In this document: positions 36,004 through 44,749 of the stretch, piece after piece
Layout of the letters: each line of letters begins with the position of its first letter
Numbering within the stretch: position 1 is the first letter of the stretch
Source: Candidatus Tayloriibacteriota bacterium
GTDB lineage: Bacteria; Patescibacteriota; Minisyncoccia; Phycocordibacterales; CAIRYW01
Assembly: GCA_028286725.1 (NCBI GenBank)
Contig: JAQBQZ010000008.1
Span: forward strand, 1 to 44,749
Length of the DNA stretch: 44,749 bases
Direction: 5' to 3'
The notes under the pieces: generated by a model
Database searches by the model: none
Told to the model about the DNA's origin: nothing
The model's input: only the letters and a program-made list of their open reading frames with translations
Program-made: the position numbers and the translations under genes

Positions 36004-38676
36004 ATGTTTTTCACAAATAAAATCAAACACAATATAAAACTCCTCTCGGTTTTGATCTTTTCTGTGTGTGTTTTATTAATAGGGGCATCAAGCGCCTTGG
36101 CAGTAACCGATAGTGAAGATGAGGCTGCAATGGATGCTGCAATAACCGAAGCCAACAAACTAATAACACAGGTACAAGGTGACTACCAAAAAATCCAAAA
36201 TCTTGCTCCTGCAACAACCGTTGAAGCTTTGCAACAGGTTTTAGATTTGACTAATGATATCAATACACAAAGCGCAAAAATACAAAATGATTTAGTGATT
36301 GCCAACACAATCATTAATTCAAGCGCAACAACTTATTCTAGAAGTACTGATGCCAAAGTTGCAGCTGAAACAATAAATACAAGAGCATTGGCATCACAGT
36401 CGACACAGGCTCAATTAGCGGCATATGTTGGCGGAGCGACACCAGACGAAGCTAGATCATCTGGCGCTGTTGCTAAAATACAGGATGACGTGAGTGCATC
36501 AATCGATAGAAAAAATGCTCTAGCGAAAGGTGTTAAAAACGATGGGCAGTGTTTTAATTACGGATGGTCAATCCCAGGAGGTATTTCTATTGATATATTC
36601 AACTGTATCTCGCAGATATTCTATTATATTTTGTCTGTGGCAACGATCATTCTTTCAATTGTTGCCAGTGCTTTTAATCAAGTCTTTGTACTTACAGTAA
36701 CGGACATGAAAGGTTTTATTGATGGTGTTGGTATCATCAATGTGGGATGGGTAGCAATCCGAGATATGGCTAATATTCTGTTTATATTCATGCTTTTATA
36801 TCTTGCTATTGCAACAATTCTTCAGCTTGACGAGCATGGAGTCAAACACGGACTCAGCCGCCTCATTGTAGGAGCAGTACTTATTAACTTCAGTCTCTTC
36901 TTCGTTAAAGTACCTATCGATATATCAAATATTCTCGCAATCGAAATATACGACAAAATAAATCCCTCTACAGCTGTTGAGTTTGGAATGGGTGACGCCG
37001 TCTTATCATCACTCAATTTTCAAAGTGTTTATGGAGTTCAAGGAATAAATTCAAATGGTAATCCGACTACAGACGCTCAAGCATTCGCACAAACTAATGC
37101 ACCGACTACCACATTCTTAATGGCGCTCATCATGATCGCTACGCTCATCTTTATCTTTATCGCCGTTGTTATCATATTTATTAAAAGATTAGTGACACTT
37201 ATGATGCTTATGATATTTTCTCCTCTTGCTTTTGCCGGCATCGCTATACCAAATCACAGCATTAGCCATGAGATTGATAGTAAATTTTGGGGGACACTTC
37301 TTCGAGAATCGTTCTACGCCCCTGTATTTATGTTCATAATGTATTTAGGCCTTATGATAATAAATAGCGATGGGTTTAAGGCGTCTGTGTTTAATGGAGG
37401 AACTTCATTTGCAGGGGGTATTGTAACGGTTGGCACTATCATCAATTACATTGTTGTTATCTTTATATTTATATTTGCTCTTACCGTCTCTGAAACAATG
37501 GGTGTTAAAGGTGCGGATGGTGCGATCAAAGCATTTGATGGTATGAGAGGTGCGGCTTCAGGATGGGTAGGTAAAAATACAATAGGAAGAATTGCAAACT
37601 CAACACTACAAAAAGGAGAATCAGCAGTATGGCTTCGAAAAGCTGCTGCAGGACAAGTAGGTGGTAACTTTGCATCAAAGTTTGCATACCAACAGCTTGC
37701 AAGAGGAGTGATTGGTACAACCTCAAGCTTAAGTGCGAACAAATTTGGAGGTGGTCAGAGTTATGATGATAAAGTTCATAAAAGAGAAGAGGAATTTAAA
37801 GCGATGCTTGATGAGTATCATGATGATCCTCAAAAAATGGCAAAGCTTCTTGCGGATAGTGCGGCTGATCGACTGGGTAAATTCGGTACAGATCGAAAAG
37901 CAGGAGATAAACTATTCCATCATTTGTCAGGAGAACAAAAGCTAAGTGTTAAGAAGTTCTTGGAAGAAGGTAAGGGTGATCTAAAGGGAAATCTTGCTTT
38001 ATCAAGATACTTCAAAGACCATGGACATGGACGATTAACACCTGATGAGGCGCTCGAACTCGAAAAGATGGAAAGAGAAAAGATCAGTACTTTTGACAAA
38101 CAAAGATTCCGTGAAGAGGCGTTTGGAGACCATGGAACTAGTATGGCTAAAATAGATGAAGCGGTTACAAGATTTAGAAATCTTTCGGACAAACAAAAAA
38201 CTGATCTTCTTGGAACACTCACTGCGGACGAACAAAACAAATTGTCTACTAATTCTAAGTTTGCAAAGGAAATGAAACTTTCACTCAAAAACTTTGATCT
38301 TCTCGAACGAGTAGGAAAAGGCTCAACCAATACAGACGCTATGAAAAAACTACTCTCACAAATCGCTTACCAAAAAAAGGCCAGATCGATTACATTGGAA
38401 GCTATAGAAAGTACAACAGATGCCATAAAAAAGTCAAAACTTATGAGTGTACTTGGAAGACAAATAGCCGAAATGAACAAAGACCTCCCCACAGCTGATC
38501 AAATTACAGGAGCAACACGTGAAGAAATAATTGAAAATTATAAAAAATCAGAGAAATACAATGAAGATTTAACATTCGGTAAAAATGGTGCCGACAAAAA
38601 TCTTACCAGATTTATATCACAAAGTGATGAATATAAAGCAATCGTTGACGAAATAGCAAAAATTACAACACCATAG
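36004..38676 (+). CDS. VirB6/TrbL-like multi-TM protein with long cytosolic C-terminus
   Basis: Several TM helices (about residues 190-500), including IRDMANILFIFMLLYLAIATIL; charged C-terminal ~390 aa. Confidence 0.75.
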   Translation: MFFTNKIKHNIKLLSVLIFSVCVLLIGASSALAVTDSEDEAAMDAAITEANKLITQVQGDYQKIQNLAPATTVEALQQVLDLTNDINTQSAKIQNDLVIANTIINSSATTYSRSTDAKVAAETINTRALASQSTQAQLAAYVGGATPDEARSSGAVAKIQDDVSASIDRKNALAKGVKNDGQCFNYGWSIPGGISIDIFNCISQIFYYILSVATIILSIVASAFNQVFVLTVTDMKGFIDGVGIINVGWVAIRDMANILFIFMLLYLAIATILQLDEHGVKHGLSRLIVGAVLINFSLFFVKVPIDISNILAIEIYDKINPSTAVEFGMGDAVLSSLNFQSVYGVQGINSNGNPTTDAQAFAQTNAPTTTFLMALIMIATLIFIFIAVVIIFIKRLVTLMMLMIFSPLAFAGIAIPNHSISHEIDSKFWGTLLRESFYAPVFMFIMYLGLMIINSDGFKASVFNGGTSFAGGIVTVGTIINYIVVIFIFIFALTVSETMGVKGADGAIKAFDGMRGAASGWVGKNTIGRIANSTLQKGESAVWLRKAAAGQVGGNFASKFAYQQLARGVIGTTSSLSANKFGGGQSYDDKVHKREEEFKAMLDEYHDDPQKMAKLLADSAADRLGKFGTDRKAGDKLFHHLSGEQKLSVKKFLEEGKGDLKGNLALSRYFKDHGHGRLTPDEALELEKMEREKISTFDKQRFREEAFGDHGTSMAKIDEAVTRFRNLSDKQKTDLLGTLTADEQNKLSTNSKFAKEMKLSLKNFDLLERVGKGSTNTDAMKKLLSQIAYQKKARSITLEAIESTTDAIKKSKLMSVLGRQIAEMNKDLPTADQITGATREEIIENYKKSEKYNEDLTFGKNGADKNLTRFISQSDEYKAIVDEIAKITTP

Positions 38677-38687
38677 AGGAAAATATT

Positions 38688-39716
38688 ATGAGTAAATATA
38701 CAAGCGAACAATACAACAAAGTGTTCTGGAAACTGCCTCAAGAAATTCGGGATGTAGTTTCTTCGTTTGAAACAACAAAGCATATTCAGATAGTGGCAGA
38801 GAAGCACAATCTACAGATAGATAAGACGGGGGAGCTTGTTGATGTCACACTCGATGTCATGATGGGTATTATTGCAACCCGAGACTTTGTCAAAGAACTC
38901 CAAGACGCTCTCCAGATTGGGGCGCTCGAAGCATCAGTACTCGCTCGAGATGTTGATGACAATATATTTAAACCCATCAAGACAACAATCGAGCATCTAT
39001 ATGCAGGAAGAGCCCCGTACAAACCATCAAGCTCGCTTGTACAATATTATGATGAAGACGAGGAGCATCCATCACTTAATAAAGAAACATTGCTTAAGGA
39101 GATCGAGGATCCGACTCCAGCGGAGGTTAAGAAAGAGATAATGATACCAAAGGAGGAACCAAAGGTTGTGCCTATCGAGGAAATAAAACCTGAAATTGTA
39201 ATACAAAATCAAAATGTCGTGGAGAAACCTACAGAAAAACCTCACACAGAGATCATCGAATACCACGAAGAGATCTCAAACACTCCGATCGTATCGCCAA
39301 TCAAAACAAATAGCATGATTCAGGACACTAAGAAGATCGCACTTCCTCCAATCAAGATTATTGAACCAGAGAGCCTCGAACCAAAAAAGAATGCTGATGC
39401 AGACAAAATGAAAGGAGATAGCATCCTAAACCAGCTCGCGTCAATCAAACTTTCTCAAGCATTTGTAATGCCAAAAGGACCTGAGGGAATACAGGAGCTT
39501 AGAACTTTACAAGAAACATCAATGAAACTTGGCGGAAATGTAGAAATCCCAAAAGAAAAGCCAATAGAACCTGCTCCTCAAATAACCTTAACGCCAGAGC
39601 CAGCCGCTGCAAAAGAAGTGCCCATCAGTTTGCCAAAATCAACAAACATTCAGAGTGTTATAGAAGTAGTCAAATCTTCAGAAACAAAAATCGATCCTTA
39701 CAGGGAGAGAATATAG
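38688..39716 (+). CDS. Hypothetical cytosolic protein, Pro/Glu/Lys-rich middle
   Basis: Intact 342 aa ORF 12 nt after the VirB6-like gene; low-complexity PE/PK region. Confidence 0.75.
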   Translation: MSKYTSEQYNKVFWKLPQEIRDVVSSFETTKHIQIVAEKHNLQIDKTGELVDVTLDVMMGIIATRDFVKELQDALQIGALEASVLARDVDDNIFKPIKTTIEHLYAGRAPYKPSSSLVQYYDEDEEHPSLNKETLLKEIEDPTPAEVKKEIMIPKEEPKVVPIEEIKPEIVIQNQNVVEKPTEKPHTEIIEYHEEISNTPIVSPIKTNSMIQDTKKIALPPIKIIEPESLEPKKNADADKMKGDSILNQLASIKLSQAFVMPKGPEGIQELRTLQETSMKLGGNVEIPKEKPIEPAPQITLTPEPAAAKEVPISLPKSTNIQSVIEVVKSSETKIDPYRERI

Positions 39717-39733
39717 AGAAGAGAGGAAATAAT

Positions 39734-39768
39734 AAAATGCACCGAAGCGTAGCTTCGGTGCATTTTAT
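39734..39768 (+). terminator. Hairpin terminator, same family as 28883
   Basis: aaaatgcaccgaagcgtagcttcggtgcatttta. Confidence 0.9.
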
Positions 39769-39812
39769 TCACTTACATTTAAAACAGATTGGTATTATAA
39801 TAAAATAACAAT

Positions 39813-40295
39813 ATGCAATACCAAGTTCCTCAATTCATTGAAATCGAAGACAAAATATTCGGGCCTTTGACATTCAAACAGTTCGTCTATGTCGCAGGTG
39901 GTGCTGGTATGTGCTTCATTATCTATCGTTTTTTACCGATGCCTTTTTCACTCCTTATCGTTGTGCCTCTTGGCGGATTCGCAGGAGCTCTCGCATTCTA
40001 TAAGGTTAACAATCGACCTTTTATTGACGCAGTTGAATCTGCAGTCCGATTTTATCTCGGGGGAAAGCTTTATCTCTGGCAAAAAAGAGATAAGCCGCCA
40101 ACACCAGAAGAAATATCTCAAATTCCAAAAGGTGGTATATATGTCCCCAAACTCTCTGAATCAAGACTTAAAGAGCTCACTTGGAGTTTAGATATCAATG
40201 AGACAGTATCAAATAATGCTACAATGAAACGTGATGAAAGACTTCAAACATTTGAAGGGTTGCCAGTAGATATATTTAAGAAAATAGGGAAGTAA
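39813..40295 (+). CDS. PrgI-family protein
   Basis: YQVPQFIEIEDKIFGPLTFKQFVYVAGGAGMCFIIYRFLP...AVRFYLGGKLYLWQKR. Confidence 0.9.
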   Translation: MQYQVPQFIEIEDKIFGPLTFKQFVYVAGGAGMCFIIYRFLPMPFSLLIVVPLGGFAGALAFYKVNNRPFIDAVESAVRFYLGGKLYLWQKRDKPPTPEEISQIPKGGIYVPKLSESRLKELTWSLDINETVSNNATMKRDERLQTFEGLPVDIFKKIGK

Positions 40296-40297
40296 AT

Positions 40298-40345
40298 CAA
40301 ATCACCCCGCCCTTCGGGCACCCCTCTTATCTTAAAGAGGGAAAA
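40298..40345. repeat. Compound hairpin, possibly dispersed CPR-type repeat
   Basis: ccccgcccttcgggcacccctcttatcttaaagaggg: gccc-ttc-gggc and ccctctt...aagaggg. Confidence 0.6.
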
Positions 40346-40374
40346 AGCAAAAATTAATTTTATAAACAAAAAAA

Positions 40375-41016
40375 ATGCCAACAACAGGTAAAAGCTCACA
40401 AGATTTCATACCGATCAAAGAGATCCGTGATGGAGTCGTGGTGCTCAAAGATAATAGTATACGAGGAGTTGTTATGACATCTTCAGTAAACTTCGCACTC
40501 AAAAGCGTTGACGAGCAACAGGCTATAATATTCCAATTCCAAAACTTCCTAAACTCAATTAACTTTTCTATTCAGATCTTTGCGGAGTCAAGAAGGTTAG
40601 ATATTAGACCTTATATTGCGCTTTTGGAGACTGTTGAAAGAGACCAGGAGAACGAACTTCTCAAAGTTCAAACCAAAGAATACATAGAATTCATAAAAAG
40701 CTTTACGACGAGCGTGAATATTATGACAAAGACATTCTTTATTGTTGTTTCATATGTTCCTGCTATTATTCAAAGCAAGGCAGGATTCTTCTCAATGTTT
40801 AGTAAAGGTGCTGATGCAGAAAAACAAAAAACTGAGAATTTTGAAGAAAATAGAACTCAGCTACTACAGAGAATGGAGGTGGTAATGGCGGGACTAACAA
40901 GGCTTGGAGTACGTGCAGTACCCCTTGGAACAGAAGAGCTTGTGGAATTGTATTACAAACTCTTCAACCCAGGAGATACAGAGAAGCCAATAAACATCAA
41001 TCAATTAGGGAAATAG
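40375..41016 (+). CDS. Stand-alone VirB4 N-terminal-domain-like protein
   Basis: FIPIKEIRDGVVVLKDNSIRGVVMTSSVNFALKSVDEQQAIIFQFQNFLNSINFSIQIFAESRRLD; no Walker motifs. Confidence 0.75.
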   Translation: MPTTGKSSQDFIPIKEIRDGVVVLKDNSIRGVVMTSSVNFALKSVDEQQAIIFQFQNFLNSINFSIQIFAESRRLDIRPYIALLETVERDQENELLKVQTKEYIEFIKSFTTSVNIMTKTFFIVVSYVPAIIQSKAGFFSMFSKGADAEKQKTENFEENRTQLLQRMEVVMAGLTRLGVRAVPLGTEELVELYYKLFNPGDTEKPININQLGK

Positions 41017-41074
41017 TGCCGAAGTGTACTATAATTAGGATGATACATATTTTAAATAAAAGTTCTATCCACAA

Positions 41075-42889
41075 ATGTCATTTATTGATTCAATTTTAGG
41101 AAAAAAGAAAGAAGAAGCTCCTGTAATAACATCTATTCTTCCTCAAGAGATCTATGAAACTGGAGTTTTGGAACTCAAGGATGTTATTGCACCCTCTGCG
41201 CTCAAGGTTTCTCCGCGAGAATTGAACCTTGGAGACAAGATTGCTCGAACATTCTTTGTTATTTCATATCCACGATTCCTCACTGAAAGCTGGTTTGCTC
41301 CAATCATCAACCTCGACCGTATTTTTGATATCTCAATATTTATTCATCCACTCGACACTGCACAGGTACTACGATCATTTCAAAAAAAAGTAGCCGAGGT
41401 ACAAAGTCAGATCGGAATGCGAGAAGAGAAAGGTCTTGTTCGTGACCCAGTACTTGATACTGCATATCAAGACCTTGAACAGCTTCGAGATCAGCTCCAA
41501 CAAGCACAAGAAAAGATTTTTGAAGTGGGACTTTATCTCACTTTATACGCAGCCACAGTAGAAGAGCTCGATAAAGTTGAATCTGAAGTGAAATCAATTC
41601 TCGAGGCAAAGCTTGTGTATATTAAGCCTGCTCTATTCCAGCAAGAACAAGGCTTTAGAAGCGTCCTTCCGATTGGTAATGACGAGCTCGAAGTTCATTC
41701 AAAGCTTAATTCATCACCGCTTTCAAGTATTTTTCCATTTATTTCTTTTGACCTTACATCAGACAAGGGAATACTCTATGGAGTGAACAGACATAACTCA
41801 TCTCTCATTCTTTTCGATAGATTTTCGCTTGAAAACTATAACTCAGTAACATTCGCAAAGGCAGGATCAGGAAAAAGCTACACGACAAAGCTCGAAATTC
41901 TTCGTTCTCTTATGTTTGATACTGACGTAATCGTGATCGACCCTGAGCGAGAATACGAATACCTTGCAGAAGCAACAGGTGGGCGATATTTTAATATCTC
42001 TCTTACTTCAGAGCACCATATCAATCCATTCGATCTTCCAAAACCTCGAGAAGACGAATCTCCAGCCGACGTACTCCGATCAAACATTATTAACCTCGTG
42101 GGACTTTTTCGACTTATGCTCGGAGGACTGACTTCCGAAGAAGACGCACTTGTAGACAAAGCAATTACAGAAACATATGCGCTCAAAGACATTACTGCGG
42201 ATGCGGATTTTACAAATGCTGAACCTCCGCTTCTTTCAGACTTTCAGCTCGTGCTTTCAGGTATGACAGGAGGGGAGTCTCTCGTACAGAGACTAGAAAA
42301 ATATACAAAAGGTACTTGGGCTGGATTCATCAACAAGCCATCAAACGTTGACATCAACAAAAAGTTCGTGACATTCTCACTTCGAGATATGGAAGACGAG
42401 CTTAAGCCTGTGGCGATGTATATCGTGATGCACTATATCTGGAATGCCATTCGAGAGAAACTCAAGAAAAGACTTCTCGTGATCGATGAGGCCTGGTGGA
42501 TGATGAAATCAGAAGACACTGCATCATTCCTACTTTCACTTGCAAAACGAGGACGAAAATATTTCTTGGGACTCGCAACAATCACTCAGGACGTCGAGGA
42601 CTTTCTTAAATCTCCTTATGGAACACCGATTATTACCAATTCTTCGATTCAGATCCTTCTTAAACAATCTCCATCATCTATTGATATGATTCAGCACACA
42701 TTCAACCTTACCGACGAAGAAAAATATCTTCTACTCGAATCTGATGTAGGAGAGGGAATCTTTTTTGCAGGACTCAAGCACGTAGCAATCAAGATTATTT
42801 CTTCATACACAGAAGATCAGATTATTACATCTGACCCATCACAGGTACTTGCAATCAAAGCAGCAAAGCAGGCGAGAGAAGAGATCTAA
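41075..42889 (+). CDS. virB4: VirB4/TraC-family T4SS ATPase
   Basis: FAKAGSGKSYTTKLEILRSL (Walker A), VIVIDPEREYEYLAEATGG, KRLLVIDEAWWMMKSED (Walker B). Confidence 0.95.
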   Translation: MSFIDSILGKKKEEAPVITSILPQEIYETGVLELKDVIAPSALKVSPRELNLGDKIARTFFVISYPRFLTESWFAPIINLDRIFDISIFIHPLDTAQVLRSFQKKVAEVQSQIGMREEKGLVRDPVLDTAYQDLEQLRDQLQQAQEKIFEVGLYLTLYAATVEELDKVESEVKSILEAKLVYIKPALFQQEQGFRSVLPIGNDELEVHSKLNSSPLSSIFPFISFDLTSDKGILYGVNRHNSSLILFDRFSLENYNSVTFAKAGSGKSYTTKLEILRSLMFDTDVIVIDPEREYEYLAEATGGRYFNISLTSEHHINPFDLPKPREDESPADVLRSNIINLVGLFRLMLGGLTSEEDALVDKAITETYALKDITADADFTNAEPPLLSDFQLVLSGMTGGESLVQRLEKYTKGTWAGFINKPSNVDINKKFVTFSLRDMEDELKPVAMYIVMHYIWNAIREKLKKRLLVIDEAWWMMKSEDTASFLLSLAKRGRKYFLGLATITQDVEDFLKSPYGTPIITNSSIQILLKQSPSSIDMIQHTFNLTDEEKYLLLESDVGEGIFFAGLKHVAIKIISSYTEDQIITSDPSQVLAIKAAKQAREEI

Positions 42890-42950
42890 ATTAAGGAGAT
42901 TTAAAATTTCTGCTTTATTGAGGGCGAATAGTTTAAACCAAAAAAACAAA

Positions 42951-43514
42951 ATGAAAGATCAGAGAATCACGTCAAATGTAATGATACTAATGGTGCTTTT
43001 TGCTCTTTTTATTGACACTATCGAACTCATTCTCGGTGTAGTTGCGATAGGGGAGTTTGTAAACAGCCTCATTGATATTGCTGTTACTGGAATCTATCTA
43101 TTTTGGTTTTGGGCTTATAAAGTTGATTTCAAAAAAACAAGGGCACTTATTTTCTTTGGAATCGCAGCTTTAGAATTTATCCCAGTTGTTAATGTGCTTC
43201 CACTGTGGATTATTGATGTCGTTGCGGTTATAATTACAGTAAGAATGGAAGATAGGCTCGGTATGTCTACTGAACAAATTTTAAATGACCCAGGAAAGAG
43301 AAAAATTCTTCAGAAGGGAATAACAAAAGCAGTTAGTGTCGCAGCAAATCTAAACCCAGAAGTTAAGGCTGCGCTTGCCGCAACAAGATGGCCACAAAGA
43401 AATACAAATCAACTAAAGGGTGTTAGAAATCAAGACAATACACCGGATCAAATAAGGCAAAATAAAATAGCTGCACAACAACCAAATAAATCGAATGCGA
43501 ACACTCAATCTTAA
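42951..43514 (+). CDS. Small multi-TM hypothetical protein
   Basis: Three hydrophobic segments; polar C-terminus; start reset to MKDQRI. Confidence 0.75.
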   Translation: MKDQRITSNVMILMVLFALFIDTIELILGVVAIGEFVNSLIDIAVTGIYLFWFWAYKVDFKKTRALIFFGIAALEFIPVVNVLPLWIIDVVAVIITVRMEDRLGMSTEQILNDPGKRKILQKGITKAVSVAANLNPEVKAALAATRWPQRNTNQLKGVRNQDNTPDQIRQNKIAAQQPNKSNANTQS

Positions 43515-44529
43515 AACAACATATCTAAAAATTATCCTTGGGCTATTTGTATTTTTTTCATTTCAGAATATCGTCTTCGCGGAAAACATGACAATTCCGA
43601 CTGAAATACCAGATCTCGAAGAGCAGATAGACGTCACTGTGGATCCCAAATATCCACAACCCAGTGATCCGGTCACGATCACACTTGATGCATACGGAGT
43701 TGATCTTAATAACTCTGATATTTCTTGGGCAAATGGCGGAAAAACTCTTCTTCAAGGAAAAGGCGAAAGAGTTTTGAAGACAACAGCTGGTAAAGCAGGG
43801 GAGATTGTTACCATTAGTGCAACAATTGCTCCGCCAAATAGCAGACAGTTAGTAAAAACGATCACAATCACTCCACAAAGTGTTGATATTCTCTGGGAAG
43901 CAAAGACATATACACCGCCTTTCTATAAAGGCAAAGCAATGTTTTCTCCACAAGAAGATTTGAAACTTGTTGCAATCCCAAACCAGATAAGTAGTTCAAA
44001 TGCAATCTACAAGTGGACTCAAGATGGCGTAGTGTACGCAGATAGATCTGGATTTGGAGTAAACACATTCAAATATACAGGAGATATCATTTCAAAACCC
44101 ACAGATTTTGTGGTGGATGTATCTGACGGAAATGGCAATACTGCTGAGAATTTTATGGCTATCGCACCAACTGATCCAGAAGTATATATTTATGAGAATA
44201 ACCCTCGATACGGAATACTTTTTAATAAAGATCTTTCAAATCTTTTTGATCTTGGTACCAATCAAGAGGGAAATATCTCGATCTATCCATTCTTCTTTGG
44301 AGCAACCGACAGAGCAAGTAAAAATCTAGAGTACAAATGGATGATAAATAACGCAACTATCGAAGTGCCAACAGACCAAAACGATATGACTTTCAGAAAT
44401 ACACAGAATGTAGACGGTAAATCACAGATAGATATCACCGTGACAAACACTGATAATTTCCTAGAAGAGATACAAAAAACAACTTTGATCAACTTCCAGA
44501 AAAATAGCGGTGACGGATTCTCATTTTAA
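43495..44529 (+). CDS. Exported Ig-like/beta-rich hypothetical protein of T4SS-like cluster
   Basis: Signal peptide IILGLFVFFSFQNIVFA; beta-sandwich-like repeats; overlaps the preceding gene. Confidence 0.75.
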   Translation: MRTLNLKTTYLKIILGLFVFFSFQNIVFAENMTIPTEIPDLEEQIDVTVDPKYPQPSDPVTITLDAYGVDLNNSDISWANGGKTLLQGKGERVLKTTAGKAGEIVTISATIAPPNSRQLVKTITITPQSVDILWEAKTYTPPFYKGKAMFSPQEDLKLVAIPNQISSSNAIYKWTQDGVVYADRSGFGVNTFKYTGDIISKPTDFVVDVSDGNGNTAENFMAIAPTDPEVYIYENNPRYGILFNKDLSNLFDLGTNQEGNISIYPFFFGATDRASKNLEYKWMINNATIEVPTDQNDMTFRNTQNVDGKSQIDITVTNTDNFLEEIQKTTLINFQKNSGDGFSF

Positions 44530-44531
44530 AA

Positions 44532-44749
44532 ATGATACAGAAAAAAACTTTAATCGTACAAGCTCTAATCATCATACTGGTTTCTTTTGGCGTGCACGAA
44601 TATGCGTTCGCAGCATCAGCGAGCTACACCCCACTCGCCCCCATCCCAGGTCTCACAGGAGGAACAACACTTGGAACAAATACAGCTCAATCAAGCCCTG
44701 GATTAAGTACATATTTAGCACAGCTTTACACTTGGACTGTAGCCGCTGC
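44532..44749 (+). CDS. Pilin-like (VirB2-like?) exported protein, truncated at window edge
   Basis: MIQKKTLIVQALIIILVSFGVHEYAFAASASYTPLAPIPGLTGGTTLGTNTAQSSPGLSTYLAQLYTWTVAA... Confidence 0.6.
   Translation, partial: MIQKKTLIVQALIIILVSFGVHEYAFAASASYTPLAPIPGLTGGTTLGTNTAQSSPGLSTYLAQLYTWTVAA

Noticed and set aside
1-44749. UGA recoding (code 25, as in Gracilibacteria/Absconditabacteria)
   Set aside because: Several confident ORFs (e.g. the UvrD-like helicase at 28854) end at TGA at the expected C-terminus and no in-frame TGA interrupts conserved domains.
1-44749. CRISPR array, transposase or integrated prophage
   Set aside because: No regularly spaced direct repeats, Cas proteins, transposases or phage structural genes seen; the Xer protein looks like the housekeeping type.

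Overview
The window looks like a Patescibacteria/CPR (Parcubacteria-like) chromosomal segment. It is AT-rich, uses the standard code with UGA as stop, and carries three tRNA genes and about 35 credible CDSs. Housekeeping genes: cca, exodeoxyribonuclease III, Xer recombinase, rpsO, NYN-domain protein, pnp, comM, uvrD/pcrA-type helicase, rsmA/ksgA, YraN, NUDIX and LysM-M23 peptidase. There are four TrmB-like regulators, each divergently paired with a neighbour. From about 32 kb to the right edge lies a CPR-type type IV secretion/pilus-like locus (VirB6-like, PrgI, VirB4-N-like, VirB4, pilin-like). The most notable signals: (1) two paralogous ~106-nt structured elements directly 3' of tRNA-Gly(GCC) and tRNA-Arg(TCG). 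They align without gaps, show compensatory changes in stems, and have segments that are exact reverse complements of their own tRNA's 3' end plus a 29-33 bp hairpin. (2) A candidate replication origin at ~6.2-8.0 kb, with two perfect DnaA boxes, a cluster of parS-like TTTCA-NN-TGAAA palindromes and a switch in gene orientation. (3) A ValS-like ORF lacking the HIGH region and the canonical editing-pocket motif. (4) Several genes with a -10 box exactly 6 nt before the ATG, which suggests leaderless mRNAs. (5) A 17-bp perfect inverted repeat around tRNA-Pro plus a partial copy of that tRNA. All calls are by eye from sequence and the supplied ORFs; no database search was run.
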